Assembly: GCA_011503125.2 (NCBI GenBank)
Contig: WWBZ02000016.1
Location: 2,790,001 to 2,854,000, forward strand
Direction of reading: 5' to 3'
DNA length: 64,000 bases
Origin: Botryosphaeria dothidea
Lineage: Eukaryota > Ascomycota > Dothideomycetes > Botryosphaeriales > Botryosphaeriaceae
This document shows, one piece after another, positions 34,714 to 46,462 of this stretch (position 1 is the stretch's first letter; each line of letters begins with the position of its first letter). A program made the position numbers and the translations under genes. The notes beneath the pieces were generated by a model, which was not told the DNA's origin, searched no databases, and was given only the letters and a program-made list of their open reading frames with translations.

Positions 34714-36546
34714 TCAAACCGCCGCGTGCCCGTGCGTCTCAAACGGCAACCCAAAGCACGACACCCCAACGCATACCCACAGCGCCGCGCTCACATAAAT
34801 CGGCACGGTCGAGAAGCCCACGTTCGCGCTGATCAAGCTCGCACAAAGCCCGCCGAACCGCAGCAGCGTCGCCGCCGTGCCCGTCCCCGTGCCTCGGACG
34901 GGGCCCGGGAAGGACTCGGGCGTGAAGGCGTACATGACGGCGTATTCTGTTCCACAACATCAGCACTCTTTTCATCCCTGGATGGAAGGGCTTTCTTACC
35001 GAAATTGCCCAGCACGCCCGTCACGCACTCGAACGCCAGGTTCTGCGTCTCGGTGCGGGCGGACGTGTAGGCGAAGAGGAAGACGCCCGTCAGGATGGCC
35101 GACAGGCCCATCATCCAGCGGCGGCCGAAGCGCGTTTCCACCAGGAAGCCCGCCGCGATGGGCCCGATGACGCCGACGGACGAGACGATGCAGTAGTTGC
35201 GGTAGGTCTTGTCGAGCGAGGACTCGGAGGTGAATTTGGTCTCGAGGTAGGAGGGGAGGAAGCCGAAGTAGAGGGGGTAGGCGATGCCTGTGCGGCTGTG
35301 TTAGTGGGTGAGAGTGGGGAGAAGGCGGGAGGTGTCGAACCGATGGTCAGCCAGATCAGCCAGGTCAGGCTGGTGTGCACGGCGAACTTGCGCGTCGCGA
35401 ACAGGTGCTTGTAATTGGCGCCCTTGTAGTCCTTGAGGTTCTCGCGCACGATGGCGCGGTGCGAGAGGCCCTTCTTCGCGTCGGGGTCGGCGGCGGCGAT
35501 GCCCAGCGTGGCGTCAATCTCCTCGAGCATGGCGAGGGTGAGCGTCTCGGGTTTGCCGTTGAAGCGTGCGATGTAGTTGACGGCAGCCACGGCCTCGGCG
35601 TCCTGGCCTTTGGATAGCAGGTACCGCGGGCTCTCGGGCATCTTGAAGACGAAGATGCGGATGATGCCGAATGCGATGGCGAGGGCGCCCAGAGTGATCA
35701 TCGTGTAGCGCCTGTGCTCGCCGTCAGTTCACTGGAGTACGACAAAGGGGGGAGAAGGAGTACTCACCAGCCCATGTTCTCGCTCCTGGAGCACGTGGTG
35801 TAGTCTGATCCGGTCGGACAGGAGTAGTTGGCCAGGAAGACCCATCCGATCAACGATACGATGACCTGGCCAAAGTTCCACCACGCCGACAGGGCCGTCA
35901 GCAGCCACTGGTGGCTGCCGGGGACGAACTCGAGGAAGATCATCGAGTCGACGGGCACATTACCGCCCGCGGCGGTACCGATGACGGCCCATATGGCGCT
36001 GAAGGCGACGAAGTTCTGGGTGCCGGCCACTGCGCACCCAAAGATGCCGCCGATGAGGATGGTCGCGTTGAAGGCGGGCTTGCGCCCGATCAGGTCGGCC
36101 GAGATGCCCCAGAAGGACGCGCCCAGGATCAAACCGACATAATAGGCCACCGAGCTGTAGCTGCGCTTGGTCACGTCGCTGAACTCGAGCGCCATGGCGG
36201 GTTGGACGGTGCTGATGCCTTGCGACCAGAAGTTGTCGGCGATCCAGCCGAAGCCCGTGACGACGAAGAGGAGCCATTGGTATCTGGGAGGGTAGAAAGG
36301 GTGAGTTGTTTTTCAACGGAGCGTGGATGGGGTGCTTGCTTACTTTCCCATTCCAATTTCAGCGAGATGCTTGCTGACCAGCTCGGATTTGAGCCTGTAG
36401 GAGTCGCTCACGCTGTTGCCATAGAAATCGCGGACGGCAGGGTCGTCAATGGCTTGCACGACACCCTCGCCGTACGACGCAGTCTTGGACAGAGCATTTG
36501 ACGTGGGCTCACGGGTCTTCTCGTCTTTGATGTCTTCGGACGACAT
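34714..36546 (-). CDS. MFS transporter, putative nicotinate-pathway permease (HxnZ/HxnP role)
   Basis: Five exons on the minus strand: 36546-36344, 36283-35768, 35711-35341, 35287-35000, 34946-34714; introns 53-60 nt; 536 aa with about 12 hydrophobic helices. MFS marks are the loop GISADLIGRKPAF (motif A-like), the PESPRYLL motif after helix 6, and a second ETRFGRRW loop, which place it in the sugar/phosphate-porter (PF00083/SV2-like) branch. TNA1-type nicotinate permeases belong instead to the anion:cation symporter branch. In A. nidulans the hxn regulon has two MFS genes, hxnP and hxnZ; this one fits the HxnZ position better, but the assignment is inference. It is divergent from the dioxygenase gene at 37238 over 691 bp, which supports co-regulation. 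Expected to sit in the plasma membrane. Confidence 0.85.
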
Positions 36547-37237
36547 GGCGGCGCGGGCTGTGGAGGTGCGGGGTGCAGGTAAGACACGGGAAAGAAAATT
36601 TTCGAGAGCTCGCATCATGAGATGAGAGGCTGGTGGGATATGTACGACGTTCTGCTAAGACAGCTTCCCCATGCTCGAACAACCAAGGCTTGGACAAGAC
36701 AATCAGGAGGCGTTTCCAGCAGTGCTGCAGACATGTTGCCCCAAATAGTTAGTCGGGGGTCGTCCGCGCGGGGTGCAGCCAATGCCGTGGCTGCACGTCC
36801 GACTGTTCCGCCGTGGCTCTGCGGCCGGGAGGAGAGGCAGGACGCACTCACTATTCTGATACGCTTTGCCGGATTGCGGTGGTTGATACAGTAACTGGTG
36901 CTTATCGCTGCTGCCGATAAACGATACACAATCCCGGAATATCAAAGATGGGGGCGCTCTCCCACTCTTCGCCGTCCGTGCGGGGGACACTGAGCCCGCT
37001 GCTGAGCTAAGCGAGCGAGTGGTGGGAGTGGTGCCCTTATCCACATCGGGCAACGTCTTCTCCGCCAATACACGCCTTCTCAGAGTGGAATGCGGAGCCA
37101 GAGAGCCTGCTATATCATACTGACTCCGCGACTTCCCGGTTCTTGCGTTGGAGCATGTACACACACAAAGCGGCCGCGAATCTCCTGAGCAAGCTAGTCG
37201 CTCCCATCTGCCGTGTACCAACATCCTTCCATTCATA
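36547..37237. promoter_or_regulatory. bidirectional promoter, transporter / hxnY
   Basis: A 691-bp spacer between diverging start codons. GATA-factor (AreA-type) cores HGATAR occur at 36902-36907 (minus) and 36915-36920 (plus), arranged back to back, plus a GGATAA core at 37038-37043. About two HGATAR matches are expected by chance in this length, so only the tight pair is suggestive. Nitrogen-repression control by AreA is known for hxn genes in A. nidulans. Confidence 0.45.
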
Positions 37238-38698
37238 ATGCCGGGTGAGGCGAATACTTCGCGCAGTCCGCCTCTTCTCGACTTTGCCTCGTTTTACGAC
37301 TCCGACCTGGCCAAGAAGCAGAAGCTCGTCAGTGAAGTGCGAGACTGCTGTCTTCACAATGGCTTCTTTCAGATCACCAATCACCCAGTGCCCATACAGC
37401 TTCAAGAGCGCGTCATGGCCTGGAACAAGAGGTTCTTTGACCTTCCGCTGGAGGAGAAGAAGAAGGTCGGCAAGGGTAAGAAGAACGATTCAGGAGCGTC
37501 AAAACAGGGACCAATGAATGCGGATGGAAGTGACTGCACAAACAGCGGTGGGAAAAGCGGGGCTCTCTGATCACTTTTGCTGACATTCTCCCCATATGCA
37601 GAGCTCAACACCTGGAACCGAGGCTACGAGTTGCTCCGCTCCCAGATCCTGGAAGAGGGCACGCTACCCGAGCTCAAAGAAGGTTTCTACGTCGGCGACG
37701 ACATCCCTGTCACCCACCCGTAAGGCGCTACCAACCCTACAGCACTTGAAACCTGGAAATTGAACCTTTCTTAGATACTTCATCAACAAGAAGCTCAACT
37801 CCGGCCCTAACACGTGGCCGTCTGCTGACACCTTACCGGACGTCGACGACTTCAAGCGCACATGTCTCGACTACTACTACTCGGTCGTGGCGCTGGCGAA
37901 GGACATCTTGAAGGTGATTGCGTTGTGCCTTGACCTGCCTGAAGATCACTTTCGCGAGTTTGCCGATGATGCTGTGGCCACGATGCGGTTGCTGCACTAC
38001 CCGCCTACCGAGAAGGGCGACGGCGAAGAAAAGTTGATGAGGGGCATCGGCGCGCACACCGATTTCGGAGCTGTGACTTTGCTGCTGCAGGATGAGGTGG
38101 ATGGATTGCAGGTGTGGGATAAGGAGGTCGAGCAGTGGTTTGATGTGAGTATATTCCCTCGTCAGACCCATAGTCTTGCCATATGCCTCTCTTTCTGGAA
38201 TTGTTTGGTCAATTCCGCCTCATTCAAGACGCGCCCAGAATTAGAAGATACTGATTATCCACCGCAGGTCGTGCCAGTGAAAGGTGCATTCGTCGTCAAC
38301 CTCGGTATGTTGTCCTCATACATTGCCCGCCTTCTCTCACTGACATGTCCTCAGGCAACCTGATGATGCGTTGGACCAATGACAAGTTCATTTCTAATAC
38401 TCACCGCGTTATCAACAAGTCAGGAAAGGAGCGGTACAGCATCCCGGTCTTCTTCAGCGGCAATCCAGATTATGTCATCGAATGCCTTCCCAACTGTCGA
38501 GCCTCCGAGGACGAAGCGCCCAAGTACCCACCCGTCACCGTCGAGGAGGCGGTAAGCGGCAGCTATCGGGAGAGCTATGGTAGGGCGGAGAAGTGGAAGG
38601 AGCAGATGCGGAAGAAGGAGGAGGAGGAGGAGGAAGAAGAAGAGAGAGCCAAGACAGCTGGAGGATTGAAAGGCGCACCGGCCGTAGCAGTTGCTTGA
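37238..38698 (+). CDS. hxnY: 2-oxoglutarate/Fe(II) dioxygenase, HxnY-like
   Basis: Five exons: 37238-37475, 37602-37719, 37775-38144, 38268-38304, 38355-38698; introns 126, 55, 123 and 50 nt; 368 aa. It has the non-haem DIOX N-terminal region ([12 protein letters not shown]) and the 2OG-Fe(II) double-stranded beta-helix with ligands H213-x-D215 (GAHTDFG) and H271 (NTHRVIN) and the 2OG-binding R281-x-S283 (RYS). Its relatives are isopenicillin N synthase-like dioxygenases. In A. nidulans, HxnY is the dioxygenase of the nicotinate regulon; its exact step is accessory as I recall. The C-terminal tail carries a run of about ten Glu ([14 protein letters not shown]) from a GAG/GAA repeat, probably unstructured. 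The start chosen gives the usual short N-terminus; the frame is open further upstream. Confidence 0.86.
38600..38648 (+). repeat. GAG/GAA trinucleotide run inside hxnY
   Basis: A purine-only microsatellite coding for a Glu-rich tract near the C-terminus of the dioxygenase. A likely site of length polymorphism. Confidence 0.7.
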
Positions 38699-40605
38699 TT
38701 TTTTTTTCCGTCTGTCCTGACTTATAGCCCATGGGTCGGCGGGTATGTTATGGGATCTTTGCTCCTGGGGGCCTTGAGGCTTGACTGTGGATTGAGAAAA
38801 GGAAGGGGTGTAGCTTTGACTCGTACTGGAATGCATGTACGGATACGACCCTGTTTGTAGTGAGGACGAAATGGTGCTTGATATCGAACGTAGTGGGTGC
38901 CTCAATTGAATGGAAAAGTGCAGTGTTGCTCTCTAAAGCATTTGCGAGAATTCAGTGAAGCTGCCGTCCACCTCGTCTGAAGATTGATGTTCCCGTAGTC
39001 TGCGAGATAGTGTTCAGTACCCGCGGCGGCGTACATCAACCACGCTCGCACGTCCCACACAATGCAAACCTTCTCACCACCGAGCTTTCCGGACTGCATA
39101 CCAATTCAAGGAACATCTAGAGAGCATCCGGCTGCAAGCAGGCAAGAAGGTGAGTCTAAAACCCACATGCTCGCAACTTCGAACGTCGCAATGCTCATAA
39201 CAGAGGGCATATTATAACGTTAAGACGCCGCAATGCAATCCCACAAAGCCTCTTTCTCACGACCTCAGTGCACACGAGCCTCCGGCCATCAAAGCACGGA
39301 AGAACTATGGCCGCCGCCCAGCATAACGCGCGCGCCTCAAATGACGTCTCGCCCGCCCCGTTTCATTTATTTAGATTGGCCTTCATTCGGCGCGTAATTA
39401 AGATGGCACGCATATATTTCCGCTTACGGCTGGCAGCCGCAGAACTCTCTTTACCAACTCGCAGTCGCCCAAGACGCGAGCACGCCGCCCCTCCCGGTTG
39501 GCCGCCAGCCGACCATCTTCTTACTGCGTATAGCTATGGTCCGCGGCCCCTGCGGCGCCTTGCCGGCCACCTTTTTCTCGGCTGTGCCCCGGCCTCTCTC
39601 TCTCTCTCTCTCGTCATCGCCCTCACCGCTCGCTTCCCGCCCCCACCGATCTCCATCCAACATTGATAGACCTATACAATACGAACACCTCCGCACCCAC
39701 CCACCTGCACCCCCAGAGAAAGCCAGCCCTCGGCGTCCGCTGCTCGCAATCAAAAACGAGCCACGACTCACTCCACAACCGCCGCCATGCTTGTCAACGT
39801 CGAACGTAGCAATATAAGATCTTTCGGTCCTATCTACATCGAGGGCCCCAAGTAGGATATAGATGCGCATCCAGTCCGCAAGCCAACTCTATAGCAACCG
39901 CCCGTTATAGCCCCCCCGGCCCCTCGAACACGTAGAAAGAGCAAGGATGATGTCGCAAAAGAGATTTCCGGTCATAGCAACGAGCCAACCCGGTAATAAC
40001 CATTAGCGGAAGAAAGAGAAAAAAGGATTCTAGAACGAACGCACGGAATGCGGCGGCAATTCCATCCCACACCACGTGCGGCTTTTCCGGGATCTGTCGT
40101 TATTCTTCGCAACTAATTATAGTTCTCCGCACCTGGACCTCACCACCACCGCCGCCGCATCTTATCAAACTTCACCGCTAGCCTTCATCTCGACTGCGCC
40201 CTTGCTGATCAGAATACATGTGCATTTTCCCCCTTCGTCGCAGGCCCATTCCCGATTGATATAGCAGTTGATCCCTTCCCCATCCCGCCTAACCCCAAGA
40301 GCAAAAAACAAAAGCCACAAATCATCCAGAGCGCTAAACGCGAGGAAAGGCCAACACCTGAACCGCCAAGAACCCAGCAAGAGCAAGCAACCCCTTCCCA
40401 ATAGCCACGACCACACCACAACAATCTCTCACCGCCTGCAAATCTCCGCAACTAAATCCTTTATCCACGCAACCGATCAGCAAACTCATGGCCATTCTGT
40501 GCACCGCTCTGGCCACCATCCATCCCGATCTGGCCTATACTCGGAGAACCCGACCTCAGCCAGCACCGGCCAAGCCAGGCCCGGCCGGGAGAACGACGAG
40601 ACGCC
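38699..40605. other. 1.9-kb convergent intergenic region
   Basis: Lies between the stop codons of the dioxygenase and the regulator. Reading frames are low-complexity, with no domain. Includes a (CT)n run at 39594-39612. Confidence 0.45.
39594..39612 (+). repeat. (CT)n dinucleotide microsatellite
   Basis: About nine and a half uninterrupted CT units in non-coding sequence. Confidence 0.85.
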
Positions 40606-43600
40606 CTACACGCACCCCTCCTGCGCGCCGCCAATCATCCGCCACGGCACCAGGCCCCTCAGCACCATCATGCCATCGTGCACGACGGCCCACCTGACCT
40701 TCCCCAAATGCCTGGCCACCGCCGCCGCCAGCCCGCTCGTCCGCCTGCGCATGACGGGCGGCCGGGTCGACCTGGCCAGCATCTCCAGCCTCCTCTCCTC
40801 CCTCCACCGGTCCCCTGCCGGCGCCTCGCCGTCCTCAGACTGCCCACCGCCCGTCATCGCCGTCATGCACCCCACCAGCTCCTCCAGCTCCCTGCCCGCA
40901 TCCCAAACCATCTCGTCCTCGCCCTCCTCGCCCCCCCCATCCACGCTATCCACCTCGTCCCCGTCCCCGTCCACCTGCTGCTGCTGCTGCTCCCGCTGCA
41001 CCGCGTCGACGCCTGCGACGGCGGGTTGCGGCCGCCCCTGCCACCAACACCACACCACCACCGTGGCGAGGTACAGGCACCACGGATAGTGAAACAAGCC
41101 CCCCGCATCGAAGCCCTCCAGCCCATCCACGCCCTCCCTGATCAGCATGGCCGCGTGCCGCGCCGCCCGCGCCGCCCTGAGGCGCTCGGCCTCGCCGCTC
41201 GCGTTCGCCCAGGCCTTGACGACGCGCGCGCTGCGGGCGTAATCCGCGCGGGCGACGGGCCGCCCCAGGATGTGGCGCGCGCCGGCGAAGATCTGCAGGT
41301 CGAGGAACTCGGCGTGCAGGAGCGCGTGGGCGGCGTGGTGGATGGCGGCGTGGGCGGTGCGCCAGGCGACGAAGTCGGCGCGCAGTCCTCGGTCTGCCTT
41401 TGAGGCGGGCTCGGCGCAGAAGAGCGAGAGGTAGCCGTCGCAGTAGGCGTCGAAGTGGGCCTTCCACGCGTCGTAGCTGGACGCCATGCGCGTCTTCCAG
41501 TCGCCGATGGGAGGGGGCTTGTTGGGGCTGCTGGCGCAGCCGCCGCCGACCATGCCGAGGGAGGTCTGGTCGCGGCGCTTCATGTCCCACGAGATGGACA
41601 TGAGGCCGTGCAGGATGAGCACGCGCGACAGGGCGTTGAGGTTGCGGGGCTGCGGGGGCCCGCCGGGGGTGAGGTAGGCTTTGATGAGAGAGAGGAAGAG
41701 CGGCGGGTTGTTCGTGCCTTTGGTTCTTCCGTTGCCCTGCTGCTGATGCTGGTGCTGCTTGCGCAGGCGCTGCCACAGCTCGGCGGAGTTGGCTTCCCAG
41801 AGCTGCTGGTCGCAGGGCAGGTTGGAGCGGAGCTCGAAGGCGGACATGCAGAGGGATTGGCAGAAGAGGACGGCGTGCTGGACGTCCCACATGAAGCAGA
41901 GGAAGGCCAGGCTGCGAAAATGCTGTTAGTGGTAGGTTCTTTCTCTCGTTGTGTGATTGCTTACCGTTTCTTTTGTTCCGCCTCGGCCCACTTCCTCCAG
42001 TCGTTGTCCAGGTCACCGCTGGAACGATCGTCTGTGATCGAGGTGCGGATGGTCTGGCAGTCGCTCCTCCGAATGAGGTTGATCAGCAAGCCGTGGAAAA
42101 GGTGGGCCATGTCATGCTGCTTCTGGCCAGCCCGGCTCTTGCCAAAGCATTCGACCAACAGGATGGTCTGCAGCACCCATAGATCCGGCTTGGCATTGAA
42201 CCCAGCATGGGCGAAGATCTGGGGTCGGAGAACGTCGTGGATGCAGACCTGAACATGTGAGCAAACTGCTTAATATAGGCATTTCATGCGACTTACGGCC
42301 ATCTGATGAGCATCTTTCTCACAATATGTGGCTCCGAGCAAAAGGACTGAGACAAGCAGCACGGTCTCCACACGCGAGGCATCGAATGTTGGCTGGTGGA
42401 TCAGGGGGTAAGCAGTGTTGAAGCGAGTGAAATAAAGATCACAGTAGATTTGCAACGACGACAGCGAGAGGAGAGGGTGATTCCTCGAGATGTAAAGTCC
42501 GTCCGGCGTGACTGGCTTGGCAGCTTCGATCACATCTAAGACTTGGGCACGGGCTACCTCATCAATGATTGGCAGGCTGGTGGAGCGGTTCATCGAGGAC
42601 ATTGGACGTTCAAAATCGATGCCCAGCTGCGCTTGGCGGGCGGAAAGCGAGTCACATGCGGCTCTGGTGACGTCTTCGGTTGGCGTGTTCGACGGAGTTG
42701 CAATGTTGACGGCCTGCGAGCGTCCAGTCGTGCCGCTAGAAACCGATTGCTGTCCATCGGCAAGGATCTGATGTTGCGGCTCGAGACTCGGCAGCGAAAT
42801 CGTGGTGGAATTGGCCATGCTCACGTCGGGCATGACTGAAGGGTGGGAGTGGGTATGGGAAGTGGTAGCGGATTGTGCACTGGTTGCGGCAATCGAACTT
42901 CCATCCACGGACAGAGTAGCAAGCTCACTGACAGCTGGCGTATGTTCCGTGGGTACGCCTGTAGCGAAAGTATGAGTGGAGGGCCGACTATCAGGAGCAG
43001 CTTGGTCTACGTGCGTTGCTGGAAACGTACCAGACAGAAGGTCTGGTGTCGAGGTCGTGAACTGCTGCGCTGCTGCTGCTGCCCCGAGGTCGACATCAAA
43101 TAGCCAGTTGTAATTGCTCATGGTCGTGAAGGGCATGTTGAACGAGCTGGCTTAGAGGCGGTCAGCCAATCGGGGACCATGTTGCGTGACACAAACACCG
43201 AGAATTTGTTGAAGTAATGCGTTTGATTATTCAATTAAGACACTGGCTTTTTCTGCATGTTCTACAAACTCCCAATAAAAGTGGAAGGGAGACATACCAG
43301 TGTCAGGATTGAATATGTCGTCGTACGGCACATCATCGGACAGATTTCTCAGACTCGACGCCTGCGGGCCTCCCGCATTGGACCAAAACCGATCCGTCTC
43401 TTGCGCCAATGGCTCTGGTTCGGGGTAGGAGTGAGTGTCGGGGGCGGGACTGAGCTCGAGAGGAGGGAAGACCCAAGTCTCGAAGGTGGGATCTGCCGTA
43501 GTGTCGCAAGCGTTCGATGACCTCCTCCCGTAGTCTTCTGACTGGGAGGATTGAGTGCTCGAGATCGGGGGAGAAATGGGAGCGTCACCCCTGAGGGTGT

Positions 43601-44286
43601 GGATGGCGTCTTCGAATGAGGCCGTGGTGGAGGTTGACAGCGACCTTCCGTGTTGGTCACTGGACGGCGAGTGGCGATGGGTCGACTTCTTGCCCAGGTT
43701 AGGGCGCTTGGTGACGATGTTGCCGTCGTGGTCCTTCCACATGCGCTTCCTGGTGTTCAGGACGCCGGCACCCTCGCCGCCGGCTTCCTCGTCTTTCTGT
43801 CTGTGACGCTGCATGTGTCTCTCTGCAGAGCCCTGTCAGCATGCGGCTCAATGGTGGGGTTGAAGGTGGGATGGCCGTGGACTGTGCTTCCACACGTGCA
43901 TGCTGGGACATGGGAGCCCGAAATAGCGGAACACCCCATTCTTCACGAAGCTTGAGCCCTCTGGGGAAGCAGGCGTAGAGTAACTAGCGCGGATATTTCA
44001 CGAAAGGGCGGCGCCGGCAATTCACCATCGTATTGCACTTACCCAGCAGGTCCTTGCGCTTGAAGTGTGCTCGGCAGCGCTCGCAGGTGCTCTCGCCGGC
44101 AGTGTGGTTGAGCAGATGTCTTTGCAGGTGCTCGGAGCGGGTGAAAGCCCGACCGCAGCCCTCAAAGGCGCAGGCGAACTTCTTGACGGGGGCATCGCCA
44201 GAGGCAGACACGGTGCTGCTCTTCCTGCGAGCGCGCGTGCGCTGGCCGGCGGCGTGGACGGAGGTAGTGGGCGAGGCGTTGCGCAT
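40606..44286 (-). CDS. hxnR: C2H2 zinc-finger transcription factor with fungal-specific domain, HxnR-like
   Basis: Five exons on the minus strand: 44286-44043, 43822-43298, 43150-42297, 42248-41965, 41911-40606; 1070 aa. Intron 1 (220 nt) cuts the second zinc finger; after splicing the fingers are C39-x4-C44-x12-H57-x3-H61 and C68-x2-C71-x12-H84-x3-H88 (KDLLERHMQRH). A long Ser/Thr/Pro-rich segment follows, then the fungal-specific regulatory domain (QIYCDLYFTRFNTAYPLIHQPTF, TYCEKDAHQMAVCIHDVLRPQIF, WVLQTILLVECFGKSR). The C-terminal part contains a six-Gln run and an acidic patch, possible activation surfaces. HxnR of A. nidulans has the same two-domain design and activates all hxn genes in response to a nicotinate derivative. 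The 3' splice site of intron 2 (TAAG) is atypical but is the only one keeping the frame. The second start option would be nearer the fingers, but no Met lies there. Confidence 0.85.
40976..40992 (-). repeat. CAG repeat coding for poly-Gln in the regulator
   Basis: About six CTG units on the plus strand, read as Gln codons on the coding strand. Typical low-complexity segment of fungal regulators. Confidence 0.75.
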
Positions 44287-46462
44287 GGCGGGAGCGGAGC
44301 CAATTCGGCGAGAGTGCGATTATGGCGGGGTATCAAGGCTCAGGCAGGTAGTGGGTTGACGCGCAGCTGCAGCAAGAGCTCTCGGAGCTGTGAGAGATGG
44401 GAGCGCTCGGCTTTGGGTGTTGGGGGTGTGTGAGGCCATGGCGGCACATTTGATGCTCTCGTCTTATCTCGTAATGCGACGTCGGCATCTCAATGCAACG
44501 GCGTGTGCCCTGCGGCTAAGCCCAGGGTCTGGTGCTCCGCAGCGCGCGCAAGGAACCCTGCCGTGGTGTTCGCTGGAGATCGCGGCCGAGCTCGGATGGC
44601 CGCGCGCTGGGCCGACGCGCGCGATGACTAACCGGCGGCGGGACGAAGATGGGGCGAGGCAGGCGCGATGGAGCCAGGGTGGGGGTGAGTCGCGCTTGCT
44701 CATTCAATTACGGCCGCCCGCCGCCGTATCAACTTCCCTTTCCTCACTGCATCAACCTCCAGCTCCTCGCTCTCCGCACGCGTATCAGCGTCTCCAGTGA
44801 CTAACGCCCAGGCTATCTGAATCACTACACACGCCGCCCCCAGCCAATCACGCGCCGCGCCGCATCGGGCTGTCCGACGTGCGGCGGGCATTCCCGGCAC
44901 GCAGCCTTTGGGACGGGCGGGCGCAGCGGGCGGTGTCGTGGAGAGGGGCAGGTCGATGCGCCTAGCACTAACCTGCGCGATAGGCCAGCCGGATAAGCGT
45001 TTCACTCGCCATACTGGGCAATTGCGCAGCATCAGGATCACGAAAGCCCTCTAGCCCTCTCGTGCTCCGGCAAAGCTCGCCCTTCGCCGACCGCTTTATC
45101 CGCAGCCCACATCCGATTGACATTACCACGCCGTGCCACCTCTCCGCGTCCGCATTGGCCATGATGCCTTCGACATGCGGGATTGCGAAGCGGGGTCAGT
45201 GGCACAACCCGACTCATCTGCCCGGACTTGCCCCAACCGACAGTCCTTTCCCACTCGGCCAATGCCCGCCCGCGAACGCCGCACCTCTCTATCTTGCGCC
45301 GCGTTATCATCCTCCGACAAGAGACGCGTCGCCTCTTGCCCTTCCTTCAACGCTGCCCCGGAAACTCCAAAGCCAATTTGTTTTTTGTCGTGTCTGATGT
45401 TTCAGCTTGCCAATTGCCGACCGGCATTTCTTTTTAGCTCCGTCCAAAGCTACCGGGTTCCTGGGCCTCTGTCCCAGAGCTTGACGCATGGGCTGGACCA
45501 TGTAGCTCTGCACATCCCCTTCAGGTGCAGTATTTAAGCATTTGCATATCACAGGGCTGGCTGGGCGAGGCTGCGAATCAAGCCTGAACGCAGCTACTCC
45601 AACAAGTACTTTAGAGTCAGTTGCTTCAAGCAAAGCTTATATACGAGCAAAAGGCTCTGTTCCAGACCCTGCAGCTGACGGTTGAGGCATCGCTGATCTG
45701 CGCATATTGTTTAATGCTGCAGAACCGGCTCTAAACCGCCTTGTCTTTGCTGGATCTACATGCCTTATTACAGATCGACGACAGACTCCTGCTTCAGCCA
45801 GAGCTGCAGGACGATATTCGACGAACTTTGACCTACAACCAGCGACACCAGTGCTGATTCATTCACTCAGCCAAGCGAGCCAGTGTCAAGCCAATATGCC
45901 GCTAAACCAACTTGTCACTGCAGCAGTAATATCCGAAAACTCCGAGCACCAACAGGGACAGCATCTCAGCACAGCATCAGAAATGGACGAAGCGAGCTCA
46001 GAATCTACGGCCGAGCAGGGGTTCCTTCGATCCCACTCGCGCACGTACGGATTGACCTCATATCTTCCACCATCAGACGTCTTCTCCACAGCAATCAGCC
46101 AAGACACTGCGCCGTTGACCAAATGTTGTAACGCGAAAGCAACAAATTCTCGTTTGGATGCTACGAAACGCCATCCCATGATCCGCCATCGTCATGGCGA
46201 CATCGGCAAGCAACACACGCAATTCCAGCCTCTGATGTCGTTCGAATAAGTATGCCGTAATCCGTGGGTTCTGCGGCAACAACCGCTCTTCGCGCCACGG
46301 CCAATGAGAACATCGCCTTATGTCAAACTTATTGTCCTCCTTTGTTCCGTTCAAGCATGTACTCCAAACCACAACACCGGTCCGCATGAATTTGCAACAC
46401 GACAAATATCCGACGCAAAGCTTCTCTGCAATTTATTTTTTCTTTTCGGGATATCCCCCTCA
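44287..46462. promoter_or_regulatory. 2.2-kb upstream region of the regulator gene
   Basis: Holds the regulator's promoter and the 3' end of hxnS. HGATAR cores appear at 44464-44469 and 44813-44818 (minus) and 44978-44983 (plus), with GGATAA at 44991-44996; chance expectation is about six per 2.2 kb, so there is no enrichment. An ORF at 45707-46249 has no recognised domain and is not called. Confidence 0.4.

Noticed and set aside
39268..39666. 132-codon frame containing the CT repeat
   Set aside because: Low-complexity translation spanning a microsatellite; no homology pattern.
40268..42252. Several plus-strand frames over the regulator gene
   Set aside because: Antisense to the spliced C2H2 regulator; translations are proline/arginine low-complexity.
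45707..46249. 180-codon frame between hxnR and hxnS
   Set aside because: No domain, no codon-level signature and no clear start context; most likely chance.
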